Positions 23,331 to 33,237 of a DNA stretch of 64,000 nt are shown one piece after another. Position 1 is the stretch's first letter. Each line of letters starts with the position of its first letter. The translations under genes and the position numbers were made by a program. Source of the DNA: JALHNI01 sp044226365 (lineage in GTDB: Bacteria; Acidobacteriota; Terriglobia; Bryobacterales; Bryobacteraceae); contig JBGAHE010000003.1 of assembly GCA_044226365.1 (NCBI GenBank), positions 62,001 to 126,000 of the forward strand. The letters are read 5' to 3'. Under the pieces are notes generated by a model. It made no database searches and was not told the origin of the DNA. It saw only the letters and a program-made list of their open reading frames with translations.

Positions 23331-26300
23331 ATGCGTTGTACATGGTTTTTCGCCGGCGCGCTGCTGGCCACGGTGCCGGCTTGGTCCCAAAAGCCGGTGG
23401 ATTTTCAGCGGGACGTCCGCCCGATCCTCTCAGAAGCCTGTTTTCAGTGTCACGGGCCGGACCCGTCCTCCCGCATGGCGGGGCTCCGCCTGGACACCCG
23501 CGCCGATGCTTTGGCGCGAGCCGTCGTGCCCGGCAAACCGCACGAAAGCAAGCTGTATCAACGCATCACGCATGAGAAGAACGCCCTGCGGATGCCGCCC
23601 CCCGCGTCCCACAAAGTCCTGAACGACGCGCAGAAGGCCACACTAAAAGCCTGGATCGAACAAGGCGCGCCCTGGAAAGAGCATTGGGCGTTCACCGCTC
23701 CGGTGAAGACACCGGTGCCGGCGGGCAGGAATCCGATCGACTATTTCATTCAGACCCGCCTGGCCACTGAGGGCCTGACGCCGGCGGCCGAAGCCGATCG
23801 CCGGACGCTGGCGCGGCGCGTGGCGCTGGACCTGACAGGTCTTCCGCCTGAACCGCGCGATGTCGAAGCCTTCGTGGCCGATAAGTCGCCCAAGGCCTAC
23901 GAGCGTCTGGTGGACCGCTACCTCGCCTCGCCGCACTACGGCGAGCATCGCGCGCGCTACTGGTTGGACGCCGCCCGCTATGCCGATACCCACGGCATTC
24001 ACGTCGACAACTATCGGGAGATGTGGCCCTATCGCGACTGGGTGATTCGCGCCTTCAACTCCAACATGGGCTTCGACCGGTTCACTCGCGAGCAGATTGC
24101 CGGCGACCTTTTGCCCAACCGGACACTCGATCAGCAGGTCGCCTCCGGGTTCCATCGCTGCGGCGCTTCCACCAACGAGGCCGGCATCATCGTGGACGAA
24201 GTGGAAGCCATCTACGCCAAGGACCGCGTCGACACCACCTCCACGGTCTTTCTGGGCCTCACCCTCGGCTGCGCCACCTGCCACGACCATAAGTTCGACC
24301 CGCTCACGCAGCGCGACTTCTACTCGATGGCCGCGTTCTTCCGCAACACGACGCAGAACACGATGGACGACAACATCCCGGACACTCCGCCCATCGTCAT
24401 CGTCCCGAGCGAAGCCGATCGAGCTCGTTGGTCTGCGGTCTCGACCGAAGTAAAAGCCGCCCAGGCCCGCAAAGCCGCGTTGAAGCGCACGGAATCGCCC
24501 GAGTTCGCCAACTGGCTGACGAAGAGCCGCACCGCGATCACGTCTCCCGTCGAGCCTCAGGCCGAAGTGCTTTCGCTTTGGAAGACTGTAAAGCCTTCGG
24601 GTGGACGTTTGGGCGGCGCCCAGAACCCCGCGCGGCCGGCCGTTTACTTCGACAAAGGTCAGTTCGCCTCGCTCCCCAGCCAGAGCTTTTCTTCCGACAA
24701 GCCGTTCACGATTGCCGTGGGACTTTTCTTCCCCAGCGGTGAAGACAGTTTCGTCATTGCCAGCCAGAACGACCCGGACCGCAAAGGCATGGGTTGGAGC
24801 CTGGAAGTCACCGGACGCGTCGCTACCTTCCGCGTGGTGGGCGACGACGGCAAGGCCATTACCATCCGCCCCGGCCACATGGAGCAGATGAAGGCGGGCA
24901 CCTGGAATCATCTCACCGTCGCCTACGACGGCTCGCGCGAGCAAGCGGGTTTGTCCCTCTACCTGAATGGCCGCGTGGTGCCCGTCCAGGGTGGCGGCGA
25001 TCAAAACACCAAACTCACCGGCAGCATAACCAACCAGAAGCCGCTTCTGTTGGGCAAGGACGCTACCCGCAATCTGGAGGGCGGTGCCGTGGCCGAGTTC
25101 CAGTTGTTCAACCGTGTCCTCACCGCCGAGGAAGCGTGGCTGGCCAGCCAGTGGCCGCTGCTCGACGAAGCGAAGAAAAAGGCGGCGAACCAACTCACCG
25201 CTGACGAGCGCGAAGCATTCTATCGCCATTACCTGGTCAACGCCGATCCGCAGTATCGGGCCGTGAATCAGGAGTTGCTCGCGCTGGCCAAAGAGACGCG
25301 TGAGATCCGCCGTCGCGGCGCCGTCACGCTGGTGATGCAGGAGCGCCAGGACCGGATGCCGGTAGCCAACATTCTCTATCGCGGCATGTACGATCAGCCG
25401 CGCGACGAAGTGAAGCCGAACGTGCCCGGCATCCTGCCGCCCCTCGATTCCAAGTACCCGCAGAACCGCGTGGGCTTGGCCGAATGGCTGGTTGCCTCGT
25501 CGAACCCGCTGACCGCGCGCGTGGCGGTGAATCGGTTCTGGCAGGAAGTCTTTGGCACTGGCATCGTCAAGACGGCGGAAGATTTCGGATCTCAGGGGAC
25601 CGCGCCGTCGCATCAGGAACTGCTCGATTGGCTGGCGGTCGATTTCCGCGAGTCTGGTTGGGACGTCAAACGGCTGATGAAGCAGTTCGTGATGTCGTCC
25701 ACTTATCGCCAGTCGGCCGTGGTCACCGAAGCGAAACTCAAGGCGGATCCCGAGAATCGCCTGCTGTCACGCGGACCGCGCTTCCGCATGGATGGCGAAG
25801 TGGTACGCGACTATGCGCTCGCCACCAGCGGTCTGTTGGATCCCGCCATCGGCGGCGCCAGCGTCAAGCCCTATCAGCCCGACGGTATTTGGGAGGCGGT
25901 GGCGATGAACGGCAGCAACACCAAGTTCTACCATCGCGACCATGGCAACAAGCTCTATCGCCGCAGCCTGTACACCTTCTGGAAACGCAGCGCTCCGCCC
26001 GCGACGCTTGACCTGTTCAACGCCCCCACCCGTGAACAGTGCACCGTGCGCCGCGAGCGGACCAACACACCGCTGCAGGCCTTGGCGACGATGAACGATC
26101 CCCAGTTCGTCGAAGCCGCCCGTCAGTTGGCGGCCCACACGATCAAAGCCGGCAAAACATTGGACCAGCGGCTCGACTATCTCGGCGGGCGCGTGCTGGC
26201 ACGCTCCTTCTCCCCGCAGGAACGGACCGTTCTCACCCGCGCCTACGACGATCTGCGCAGCCACTACACCGCCCATCTGGACGACGCGAACAAACTCATC

Positions 26301-26408
26301 CGCGTGGGCGAGTCTCAACCCGACGCCGCTTTGGCCCCGGCCGAGTTTGCCGCCTGGACCATGCTGGCGAATAACGTCCTCAATCTGGACGAAGCGCTCA
26401 ACAAGTAG
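23331..26408 (+). CDS. PSCyt1-PSCyt2-LamG-PSD1 cytochrome-like surface protein
   Basis: 1025 aa, exported (WFFAGALLATVPAWS). The PSCyt1 domain begins with a haem-binding-type CFQCH at 37-41 (VRPILSEACFQCHGPD). PSCyt2/DUF1549 follows (DLTGLPPEPRDVEAF, YWLDAARYADTHG), with a second CxxCH in GCATCHDHKFDP. A LamG lectin-like insert lies at about 415-600 (WNHLTVAYDGSREQAG). The C-terminal PSD1/DUF1553 has NRVGLAEWLVASSNPLTARVAVNR split over the expected helices and RRSLYTFWKR. The family was defined in planctomycetes and is common in Solibacter relatives. Role unproven; linked to polysaccharide metabolism. Its stop abuts that of the next gene on the other strand. Confidence 0.93.
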   Translation: MRCTWFFAGALLATVPAWSQKPVDFQRDVRPILSEACFQCHGPDPSSRMAGLRLDTRADALARAVVPGKPHESKLYQRITHEKNALRMPPPASHKVLNDAQKATLKAWIEQGAPWKEHWAFTAPVKTPVPAGRNPIDYFIQTRLATEGLTPAAEADRRTLARRVALDLTGLPPEPRDVEAFVADKSPKAYERLVDRYLASPHYGEHRARYWLDAARYADTHGIHVDNYREMWPYRDWVIRAFNSNMGFDRFTREQIAGDLLPNRTLDQQVASGFHRCGASTNEAGIIVDEVEAIYAKDRVDTTSTVFLGLTLGCATCHDHKFDPLTQRDFYSMAAFFRNTTQNTMDDNIPDTPPIVIVPSEADRARWSAVSTEVKAAQARKAALKRTESPEFANWLTKSRTAITSPVEPQAEVLSLWKTVKPSGGRLGGAQNPARPAVYFDKGQFASLPSQSFSSDKPFTIAVGLFFPSGEDSFVIASQNDPDRKGMGWSLEVTGRVATFRVVGDDGKAITIRPGHMEQMKAGTWNHLTVAYDGSREQAGLSLYLNGRVVPVQGGGDQNTKLTGSITNQKPLLLGKDATRNLEGGAVAEFQLFNRVLTAEEAWLASQWPLLDEAKKKAANQLTADEREAFYRHYLVNADPQYRAVNQELLALAKETREIRRRGAVTLVMQERQDRMPVANILYRGMYDQPRDEVKPNVPGILPPLDSKYPQNRVGLAEWLVASSNPLTARVAVNRFWQEVFGTGIVKTAEDFGSQGTAPSHQELLDWLAVDFRESGWDVKRLMKQFVMSSTYRQSAVVTEAKLKADPENRLLSRGPRFRMDGEVVRDYALATSGLLDPAIGGASVKPYQPDGIWEAVAMNGSNTKFYHRDHGNKLYRRSLYTFWKRSAPPATLDLFNAPTREQCTVRRERTNTPLQALATMNDPQFVEAARQLAAHTIKAGKTLDQRLDYLGGRVLARSFSPQERTVLTRAYDDLRSHYTAHLDDANKLIRVGESQPDAALAPAEFAAWTMLANNVLNLDEALNK

Positions 26409-27719
26409 TCACGGCAGCAGCGCGCGCCCCTCGGCACCCGGAACAGTCAGGCCGAGTAGATTGGCCACCGTGGGCGCGACGTCGGTCAGCTTGCCGCGAG
26501 GCAGCTTGCGTGGCGTGATCCCCGGGCCGAAGACGGCGAACGACGCATCGAGATCCGTCGAAACGCCCGGGAAGTAGCCGTGCGTACCTTTGGTGGAGCC
26601 GGAGGAGGTCAACCAGGGCCCCGTGGGTGTCGCGCCCACCGCATAGCCCGAACTCATGGCCACGGCGAGGAATGCATCAGAGTAGGCGCCAGCCGCGTCG
26701 AGATCCTTCCGCGTAAGCACGCGCTCAATTCCCCAGCTTCCTTCCTGCTGCAACCATTGGAAGGTTTTCGTCACCAGATTGATGGCCGCCTGATCCTTCG
26801 GGTCGCGCACGATCAGGGAGAAGGACGCGCCATTCCGATGAGTCGAAACGCGCCACTTGTCCGGCTGCCCGGCCGGCGCGGCCAGGCCGAGGCTAGTGAG
26901 GATCGCTTCCGGCTGCAACGACTGCGTCACCGGATAGAATCCGTGGTCGCTCACGATGACGAAGACGGTCTCGCGCTCCAATCCCGCGTCGCGCACGGCC
27001 TGCCGCAGCCGCCCCAGGCCTTGATCGATCTTCTCCAGCATGCGCATCGCTTCGGGTGCGTCCGGTCCGTGCGAGTGCTCCTCATGATCGACGTCGATCA
27101 CATGCAGCAACAGGAAGTCCGGCTTGCGCGTGGCGAAGACATGCGCCGCCATTTTCAGCCGCGCCGTATCGTCCAAACCCACCACCGGTATCTCGCCGTA
27201 CTTCTTCTCGAATTCGCGCAACAGACCTGGCGTACCAGCCGAACGCAGCAGCATCCGATCTTCGATAGTCTTGGGTTCGCGAAACTCGGGGATGTTGTAG
27301 TCAATGGCGGCTCCGACCGTCACCGGCCAGTAAATGCTCGCCGTCTTCAGCCCTTTGGCGCGCGCCAAGTCCCACAGGGCGGGCACCTTCATCTGCTCGT
27401 TGTACCAATACCAGGCGGCGTTCATCTTGCGTTCCGGATCGAAAAGATTGTTGCCCAGGATGCCGTGGACCGCCGGTGAACGGCCGGTAACGATGCTGGT
27501 GTGGCTGGGATAGGTCACCGTAGGGAACACGCCCACCAGCCCCGCACTCACCGCGCCTTTGGCGACGAACTCTTTCAGATTGGGGGCATTCACCGCCCGG
27601 CTGCCGATCGACGCCAGCGTCGTGCCCTTCAGCCCATCGATCGAGATCAGAATCACTTTTCGATCCGCCGCTGTGAGCAGGGTCGCGAGGGAGAGGAGGA
27701 GAATCAAGGTGCAGCGCAT
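26409..27719 (-). CDS. Secreted alkaline phosphatase/nucleotide pyrophosphatase family enzyme
   Basis: 436 aa from the ATG at 27719 with signal peptide MRCTLILLLSLATLLTAA. Type I phosphodiesterase/NPP fold with both zinc sites readable: Asp in ILISIDGLKG, nucleophile Thr in FPTVTYPSHTS, DVDHEEHSHGPD, VSDHGFYP, and His in GTHGYFPG. Such enzymes hydrolyse phosphodiesters or pyrophosphates (nucleotides, lipids); the exact substrate is unclear. TAAACT lies 10 nt before the start, with GGAAGG in between, so this gene could use either start mode. Divergent from the Oar-like receptor. Confidence 0.91.
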   Translation of the reverse strand: MRCTLILLLSLATLLTAADRKVILISIDGLKGTTLASIGSRAVNAPNLKEFVAKGAVSAGLVGVFPTVTYPSHTSIVTGRSPAVHGILGNNLFDPERKMNAAWYWYNEQMKVPALWDLARAKGLKTASIYWPVTVGAAIDYNIPEFREPKTIEDRMLLRSAGTPGLLREFEKKYGEIPVVGLDDTARLKMAAHVFATRKPDFLLLHVIDVDHEEHSHGPDAPEAMRMLEKIDQGLGRLRQAVRDAGLERETVFVIVSDHGFYPVTQSLQPEAILTSLGLAAPAGQPDKWRVSTHRNGASFSLIVRDPKDQAAINLVTKTFQWLQQEGSWGIERVLTRKDLDAAGAYSDAFLAVAMSSGYAVGATPTGPWLTSSGSTKGTHGYFPGVSTDLDASFAVFGPGITPRKLPRGKLTDVAPTVANLLGLTVPGAEGRALLP

Positions 27720-27799
27720 GGCGCCTTCCAGTTTAAGCAAACCCCAGCCGCCGCCCGATGACAAGCCGGTGAATTGCTGCAGATCTCACGGCGTCGCGC

Positions 27800-27805
27800 T
27801 AAAGT
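27800..27805 (+). promoter_or_regulatory. -10 element (TAAAGT) of the Oar-like receptor
   Basis: TAAAGT ends 7 nt before the ATG at 27813. No Shine-Dalgarno sequence is present. Confidence 0.4.
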
Positions 27806-27812
27806 GGCAACT

Positions 27813-30800
27813 ATGCTTCAGTTGCGTTACGTTTTGGTTTCAATTCTATTGCTCGGCGCCTTGTTCGCGCAAAATGCCAATGTCTCCGGCTCGATCGTTG
27901 ACCCGTCCGGCGCGGCCATCCCCAAAGCCAAAGTCACGATTCGGAACGTCGCCACGAATGTCTCGGTAGAAACCAGCACGAATAATCAAGGCCTGTTCTT
28001 CCTGCCGCCCGTCGCTCCTGGCACCTATCAGTTGATCGCCTCCGCCGCCGGGTTTAGCGAAGCCGAAGTGAACGATCTGCTGCTTGAGGTCGGCCAGCAG
28101 AGAACGGTCACCCTGAAGCTCGAAACCGGCCAGATCAAGCAGACCATCTCCGTAGAAGCGGCCGCGCCGTTGCTCAATGTGCAGAGCGCCGATCGCGGTT
28201 CAGTGGTCGAGAACCAGTTTCTCAAGTCCATCCCCCTAAACGTCCGCAACCCGATGCTCCTACTCACTCTGGCGCCCGGTGTTACCGGCGGCCTGAACGC
28301 CGGCATCAACACGGCGTCTCAATCCACCACGAACAACTTCCGGATCAACGGCGGCCGCGGCGCCACCAACGAAATCCTGATCGATGGCGCCTCCAACACG
28401 GGCACTTACAACAATCAGGTGTCGGCGATGCCGCAAGTGGACTCCATCCAGGAATTCAAGGTCAACACGTCGCCTTACGCCCCGGAATACGGACGTACCG
28501 GTGGCGGCGTTATCAGCTTCGCGATGCGCAGCGGTACGAACCAGTTGCACGGAACCTTGCACAACTTCTTGCGTAACTCGGTACTCGACGCCAACGGCTT
28601 CAATGCCAATCGCGCGCTGCAACCGCGTCGCGCCTTCCGTCGCAATCAGTTCGGCGGCACGTTCGGGGGACCGGTTTGGGTCCCCAAGATCTACAGCGGC
28701 AAGAATCGCACGTTCTTCTTCTTCGCTTATGAAGGTCTGCGCGAGCGCAGCATTGGCAGCTTCACGGGCAGCGTCCCCAGTGACTTGGAACGCGCCGGCA
28801 ACTTCTCCCAAAGCCGGCTGCAGAACGGCGCGCTGATTCAGCTCTACGACCCGCGGACCACACGTCTCGACCCCGATCGTCCGGCCGGCACCACTCGCTA
28901 CATTCGCGATCCGTTCGTGGGCAACATCATCCCGCCCTCCCTGCTGGGCGCCGTGGCCACCAACACCGTAAAGTACTTCCCCCTCCCCAATCAGCGCGGC
29001 GACGGCGGCAGCAACATCAACAACTTCTTCAGTTCAGCGCCCAACTCACTGGACGGCGACCGCATCGACACCAAGGTCGATCACCAGATCAACAGCCAGC
29101 ACAGCGTGTTTGGGCGTTGGAACTGGTTTGAGAATCTGAACGCCCAGCCCAGCGTATTCGGCAACTTCGCCTCGCCGGTGCAAACGCCGAATCGCATCCC
29201 GGGCATCAACTGGGCGGGCAACCACATTTGGAGCGTCAAGCCGACGTTCCTGATCGAGCACTTCTTCGCGCTCAATCAGAGCGAGACCAATCGCACGCCC
29301 CTGAGCATCGGATTCGACCAACGGACGCTGGGCCTGCCCGACAGCGTCGTAAGCCCGCAACGCCAGGCTTACTTTCCGCTGATGTCGATCGGCCGCACCG
29401 CCGGACTCGGTCCGCAAGGCACCGCGTCGAACGCCGTCGTCTCGCGCACGCTGCAGTATCAACTGAAAGCGACGCAGCAGATCAACAAGCACACCATCAA
29501 GTTCGGCTACGACTGGCGGCGCTTCCGGGTCTCCATCGACAACCCGCAGCCGCTGACGATCAACGCCTCCGGCTCCTTCACCGGCGGACCCAATCCGCAG
29601 AGCCAGGCGGCCGCCTCCGGCCACGGTTTGGCGGACCTGTTCCTCGGCGTCGCCACCGTCGGCTACAACATCCGTCCGCTTGAACGGCATCAGCATTTCT
29701 ACAATGCCTGGTTCGTGCAGGATGAATGGCGCGCTTCCAGTAAACTCACCCTCACGGTGGGCCTGCGCTACTCCATCGAAACGCCGCGCACCGAAGCGCT
29801 GAACGAGTATGTTTTCCTCGACCTGAACTCGCCCTCGCCCTTGCAGGTGCCCGGCCTCAGCAACCTCCGCGGCGGCTTGGGCTTTGTGGGCACCAAGGAG
29901 AATCCCGGGCGGCGTACCCAACAAGTGGAACTCACCAACTTCGACCCGCGCCTCGGTATCGCCTATCAGTTGAACAGCAAGACGGTGCTCCGCAGCGGCA
30001 TTGGCATTTTCCACCATCCCTTGGTGCCGAACACGGACCTCTCGCTCGGCTTCTCCCGCCAAACGACCTCACTCATCGCCCAAGCCGACGGCGTGACGCC
30101 GAACTTCAACCTCTCCAACCCCTGGCCCACGGGCTTGCTGCAGCCTACTGGCAATACGCTTGGGTTGAATACTTTGCTGGGCCAAAGCATCAGTGGACCG
30201 CTGCGCATCCAGGGGCTGCCGTCGCAATTGCAATGGTCCTTTGACGTGCAACGGCAGTTGCCCGGCAACTGGGTCGCCGAGGTCGGCTATGCGGCCAACA
30301 ACGCCTATCGCCTACCGTCCAGCGTGCAGTACAACCAGTTGCCCATGGACACGCTCAACTCCTTGGGAAGCGCCGTCAACCAAACGGTACCCAATCCGTT
30401 CTTCGGCATCATCACGGACCCGACGTCGTCCCTCAGCCTGGCGACCGTCCAGCGCGGCCAGTTGCTGCGGCCTTATCCGCAGTTCACCGGCATGGGCGGA
30501 TCACAAGTCGGCACCGGCCAATCCAGCTATCAGGCGCTTCAAACGCGCGTCGAACGGCGCTACGCCAACGGCTTGGCCGTCCTCTTCGCCTATACCTTCT
30601 CGAAGACGATCGACAACACGGCTGAACTCGGTGGCTTCCTCGGAACCTCGCCCGGCTACCAGAACAATTACTGTTACCGCTGCGACCGGTCCTTGTCCTA
30701 TCAGCACGTGCCGCACGTCGTCCGGCTGTCCACCCGGTACGATCTACCGAAGCTCACCGCCAACAAGGCGCTGGGACACCTGGTCAACGGCTGGGGCGTC

Positions 30801-31250
30801 GGCAGTTTCCTGAGCATCGAAAGCGGGACGCCGGTTTTCGTCACCTCGCCCAACGATTCGGGTTCGTTCGGCGGCGGCAGCGGCATGCGCCCAAATGCCA
30901 CGGGCCAGCCCGCCGGCCTCGGCAGCATTGACTTTGTGGATGGCGTACAGTACTTCAACGCCGGAGCCTTCTCGCGCACACCGCAATTTCAGTTCGGCAA
31001 CGTAAGCCGCACCCTGCCGGACGTCCGCAACCCGCGTCTATGGAATTGGGATGCGCTGGTGGAGAAACGCTTCCGGGTCACGGAACGCGTGAACCTGGAT
31101 TTCCGCAGCGAATTCTTCAACTTCACCAACAGCGTCGTTTTCGCCGGTCCCAGCACGTCGATCACGGCGGGCGACTTCGGCCGCATTTCATCGCTCCGGC
31201 AAAACAACACGCCGCGGCAGATGCAGTTCGCGCTGCGGCTGAGCTTCTAA
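27813..31250 (+). CDS. Oar-like TonB-dependent receptor with carboxypeptidase-regulatory domain
   Basis: 1145 aa outer-membrane protein. Signal peptide to about residue 20, then a CarboxypepD_reg-like Ig fold (NVSGSIVDPSGAAIPKAKV, APGTYQLIASAAGF). A TonB plug follows (NNFRINGGRGATNEILIDGA, DSIQEFKVNTSPYAPEYGRT, GGGVISFAMRSGTNQLHG) and then a long 22-strand-type barrel ending in MQFALRLSF with the terminal aromatic residue expected of barrel proteins. This architecture is greatly expanded in acidobacteria and is the main taxonomic marker here. Substrate unknown; probably a large carbohydrate or peptide. An upstream in-frame ATG at 27774 is less likely because it delays the signal peptide. Confidence 0.95.
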   Translation: MLQLRYVLVSILLLGALFAQNANVSGSIVDPSGAAIPKAKVTIRNVATNVSVETSTNNQGLFFLPPVAPGTYQLIASAAGFSEAEVNDLLLEVGQQRTVTLKLETGQIKQTISVEAAAPLLNVQSADRGSVVENQFLKSIPLNVRNPMLLLTLAPGVTGGLNAGINTASQSTTNNFRINGGRGATNEILIDGASNTGTYNNQVSAMPQVDSIQEFKVNTSPYAPEYGRTGGGVISFAMRSGTNQLHGTLHNFLRNSVLDANGFNANRALQPRRAFRRNQFGGTFGGPVWVPKIYSGKNRTFFFFAYEGLRERSIGSFTGSVPSDLERAGNFSQSRLQNGALIQLYDPRTTRLDPDRPAGTTRYIRDPFVGNIIPPSLLGAVATNTVKYFPLPNQRGDGGSNINNFFSSAPNSLDGDRIDTKVDHQINSQHSVFGRWNWFENLNAQPSVFGNFASPVQTPNRIPGINWAGNHIWSVKPTFLIEHFFALNQSETNRTPLSIGFDQRTLGLPDSVVSPQRQAYFPLMSIGRTAGLGPQGTASNAVVSRTLQYQLKATQQINKHTIKFGYDWRRFRVSIDNPQPLTINASGSFTGGPNPQSQAAASGHGLADLFLGVATVGYNIRPLERHQHFYNAWFVQDEWRASSKLTLTVGLRYSIETPRTEALNEYVFLDLNSPSPLQVPGLSNLRGGLGFVGTKENPGRRTQQVELTNFDPRLGIAYQLNSKTVLRSGIGIFHHPLVPNTDLSLGFSRQTTSLIAQADGVTPNFNLSNPWPTGLLQPTGNTLGLNTLLGQSISGPLRIQGLPSQLQWSFDVQRQLPGNWVAEVGYAANNAYRLPSSVQYNQLPMDTLNSLGSAVNQTVPNPFFGIITDPTSSLSLATVQRGQLLRPYPQFTGMGGSQVGTGQSSYQALQTRVERRYANGLAVLFAYTFSKTIDNTAELGGFLGTSPGYQNNYCYRCDRSLSYQHVPHVVRLSTRYDLPKLTANKALGHLVNGWGVGSFLSIESGTPVFVTSPNDSGSFGGGSGMRPNATGQPAGLGSIDFVDGVQYFNAGAFSRTPQFQFGNVSRTLPDVRNPRLWNWDALVEKRFRVTERVNLDFRSEFFNFTNSVVFAGPSTSITAGDFGRISSLRQNNTPRQMQFALRLSF

Positions 31251-31259
31251 AAGCTCAGC

Positions 31260-32441
31260 CTAGCTGCGCAGTAGTTGCTTGATGGAACGGACGGCTTGGC
31301 GCGTGCGCTGTTGGTTCTCGATGAACGCAAAGCGCACGTGGCCTTCGCCGAGGGGTCCGAAACCGATGCCGGGAGCCACCCCGACCAGCGCCTTTTCCAA
31401 GAGCAGCTTCGAGAATTCGAGTGAGCCCAGGTCCCGGAACCGTTCTGGAATCTGCGTCCACAGGAACATGGAGCCGCGTGGCTTCTCGCACGGCCAACCT
31501 GCCGCATTCAACCCGTCCACCAGGACATCGCGCCGCTTCTGATAGATGTCCCGAATCTTCAGGACCTCGTCGTCGCACTCCCGCAGCCCGACAATCGCAG
31601 CCACCTGAATCGGCTGAAAGATACCGTAGTCCAGGTAGCTCTTGATCCGCGCCAAAGCGTGAATCATCTTTGGATTACCCACGCAGAAGCCCACGCGCCA
31701 ACCGGCCATGTTGTAGCTCTTCGTCATCGAGTAGATCTCGACGGCGTGTTCCTTGGCCCCTTCCACCTGCATAATCGACGGCGCTTTGTAGCCGTCGAAA
31801 CCGATGTCGGCATAGGCGAAGTCGTGCAGCACCATGGAGCCGTAGTGCGCGGCCAGCCGGATGATTTCCTTGAAGAAGTCGAGATCCACCGTGGCAGTGG
31901 TCGGGTTGTGCGGGAAGTTCACCAGAATCATCCGCGGCGGCTTGGCCGACTTCTTGCAATAGTCCGTGAGACGATTCAAAAACTCGTCCGGCGTCGGCAT
32001 CGGCAGCCGGCAGATCTGCCCTTCGGCCATCACCACGCCCCATTGATGAATCGGATACGCCGGGTCGGGCGCGATCACGGTATCTTCGGGGCCAATCACG
32101 GCAAACAGCAGGTGAGCCAGGGCATCCTTCGAGCCGATCGTCACGATCGCCTCGCTCTCCGGATCCAACTGCACACCGTACATCCGCTCGTACCGCTTGG
32201 TGATCTCCAGCCGCAGATTCGGGATGCCGCGCGACATCGAATACCGGTGATTGCGCGGATTGCGCGCCGCCTCCACCAGCTTCGACACAATCAGCCGGGG
32301 AGTGGCCCCGTCGGGATTGCCCATCCCGAAATCCACTACGTCCTGCTGGGCAGCACGCAGTTTTGCCTTCATCTCATTGGTGATGGCAAACACATAGGGC
32401 GGTAACTTACTGATGCGATAGAACTCGTCGGACGAAGGCAT
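31260..32441 (-). CDS. alaC: Class I/II aminotransferase, AlaC-like
   Basis: 393 aa fold-type I PLP enzyme. PLP lysine in SMTKSYNMAGWRVGF; cofactor contacts in NFPHNPTTATVDLDF and DFAYADIGFDGYK. The N-terminus (FYRISKLPPYVFAITNEMK, VDFGMGNPDGATP) and this lysine motif are those of AlaC, the glutamate-pyruvate aminotransferase making alanine, rather than DapL or AspC. It faces the receptor gene tail to tail with 9 nt between stops. Single-gene unit, divergent from the TPR protein. Confidence 0.9.
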   Translation of the reverse strand: MPSSDEFYRISKLPPYVFAITNEMKAKLRAAQQDVVDFGMGNPDGATPRLIVSKLVEAARNPRNHRYSMSRGIPNLRLEITKRYERMYGVQLDPESEAIVTIGSKDALAHLLFAVIGPEDTVIAPDPAYPIHQWGVVMAEGQICRLPMPTPDEFLNRLTDYCKKSAKPPRMILVNFPHNPTTATVDLDFFKEIIRLAAHYGSMVLHDFAYADIGFDGYKAPSIMQVEGAKEHAVEIYSMTKSYNMAGWRVGFCVGNPKMIHALARIKSYLDYGIFQPIQVAAIVGLRECDDEVLKIRDIYQKRRDVLVDGLNAAGWPCEKPRGSMFLWTQIPERFRDLGSLEFSKLLLEKALVGVAPGIGFGPLGEGHVRFAFIENQQRTRQAVRSIKQLLRS

Positions 32442-32535
32442 AGCTTGGGGAACCTTTATTATGCCGGATTCAACGGTTCATCCGCCGGATTCGGCGTTTC
32501 GTCCGAAAGTCCATGCCTGCTTGGCGAACTGGCCC

Positions 32536-32541
32536 TATCGT
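32536..32541 (+). promoter_or_regulatory. -10 element (TATCGT) of the TPR-LytS-LytTR operon
   Basis: TATCGT ends 6 nt before the ATG at 32548; no Shine-Dalgarno sequence. It is placed in the 106-bp region divergent from alaC. Confidence 0.45.
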
Positions 32542-32547
32542 CGAAGT

Positions 32548-33234
32548 ATGAAAGCTCCAACGAAGATTCTGGTAGTGACGGCTCTGGTGGGATTCGCCCT
32601 CGGGACGGCTCGGGGCGCCGAGCGCTACGACTATACGGTCCGGCAGGACGTCTTCGCCGGCTTGAATGGCGATCGCGCCGCCCTGGAACGGGCCTCCGCC
32701 AAAATCGCCGCCACTTTGGCCGACGAGCCCAATCATGCCGAGGCCCTAGTGTGGCGAGGGGGCATCCGCTTCTTCCAGTCCGGGCAAGCGTTCCAGGCTC
32801 AGGACCGTCAACGCGGCGTGGAACTCTACACCCAGGCGATGATCGACTTTGAGAAAGCAGTTCAACTCGCGCCCGACAACCTAGGGGTTCGCATCCCCCG
32901 CGCCGCCGTCCTGATGACCGCCGCCAACGCCTCGGCCGGCAATCCCATGGCAAAGGATTGGGCGCGCATGGCCGTCAGCGACTATGAGCATGTTCGCGCC
33001 CTTCAGGAGCCCCGCATCGCCACGCTCGGCACGCACCCGCGCGGCGAGTTGCTGCAAGGCTTGGCGAACGGCTATCGTTTGCTCGGTGACGAGGCCAATG
33101 CCGCCCGTTACTTTGCGCGGCTCCAGAGGGAGTTGCCGGGCACCGAGTACGCCAAGCGCGCGACCCTGTGGCTGGAAACCAAGTCCCTCACGCCCGGCCA
33201 GACTTCCTGTATTGGCTGCCATACTGGCCGATAG
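32548..33234 (+). CDS. Secreted TPR-like protein with C-terminal CxxCH
   Basis: 228 aa. Signal peptide (ILVVTALVGFALGTARGA), then helical TPR-like repeats (AEALVWRGGIRFFQSG, AMIDFEKAVQLAPDN, LLQGLANGYRLLGDE). The last residues are SCIGCHTGR, a single c-type haem attachment motif (CIGCH) only two residues from the C-terminus. Without a cytochrome fold, haem binding is uncertain. It is the first gene of a three-gene operon, 3 nt before the LytS-type kinase, and may be an accessory or sensing partner. A longer start at 32461 is rejected because it precedes the promoter element. Confidence 0.8.
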   Translation: MKAPTKILVVTALVGFALGTARGAERYDYTVRQDVFAGLNGDRAALERASAKIAATLADEPNHAEALVWRGGIRFFQSGQAFQAQDRQRGVELYTQAMIDFEKAVQLAPDNLGVRIPRAAVLMTAANASAGNPMAKDWARMAVSDYEHVRALQEPRIATLGTHPRGELLQGLANGYRLLGDEANAARYFARLQRELPGTEYAKRATLWLETKSLTPGQTSCIGCHTGR

Positions 33235-33237
33235 CGA

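Noticed and set aside
21000..23500. CRISPR array near the Cas6-like gene
   Set aside because: No regularly spaced direct repeats of 20-40 bp were found there or elsewhere in the window.
23643..25613. Very long open frame antisense to the PSD1 gene (about 656 codons)
   Set aside because: It lies wholly inside the opposite strand of a well-supported gene, its protein has no recognisable domain and is rich in Arg/Gly/Val as expected for a mirror frame in GC-rich DNA.
27774..27812. Upstream ATG for the Oar-like receptor
   Set aside because: It precedes the TAAAGT element and puts 13 basic residues before a good signal peptide; the ATG at 27813 fits better.
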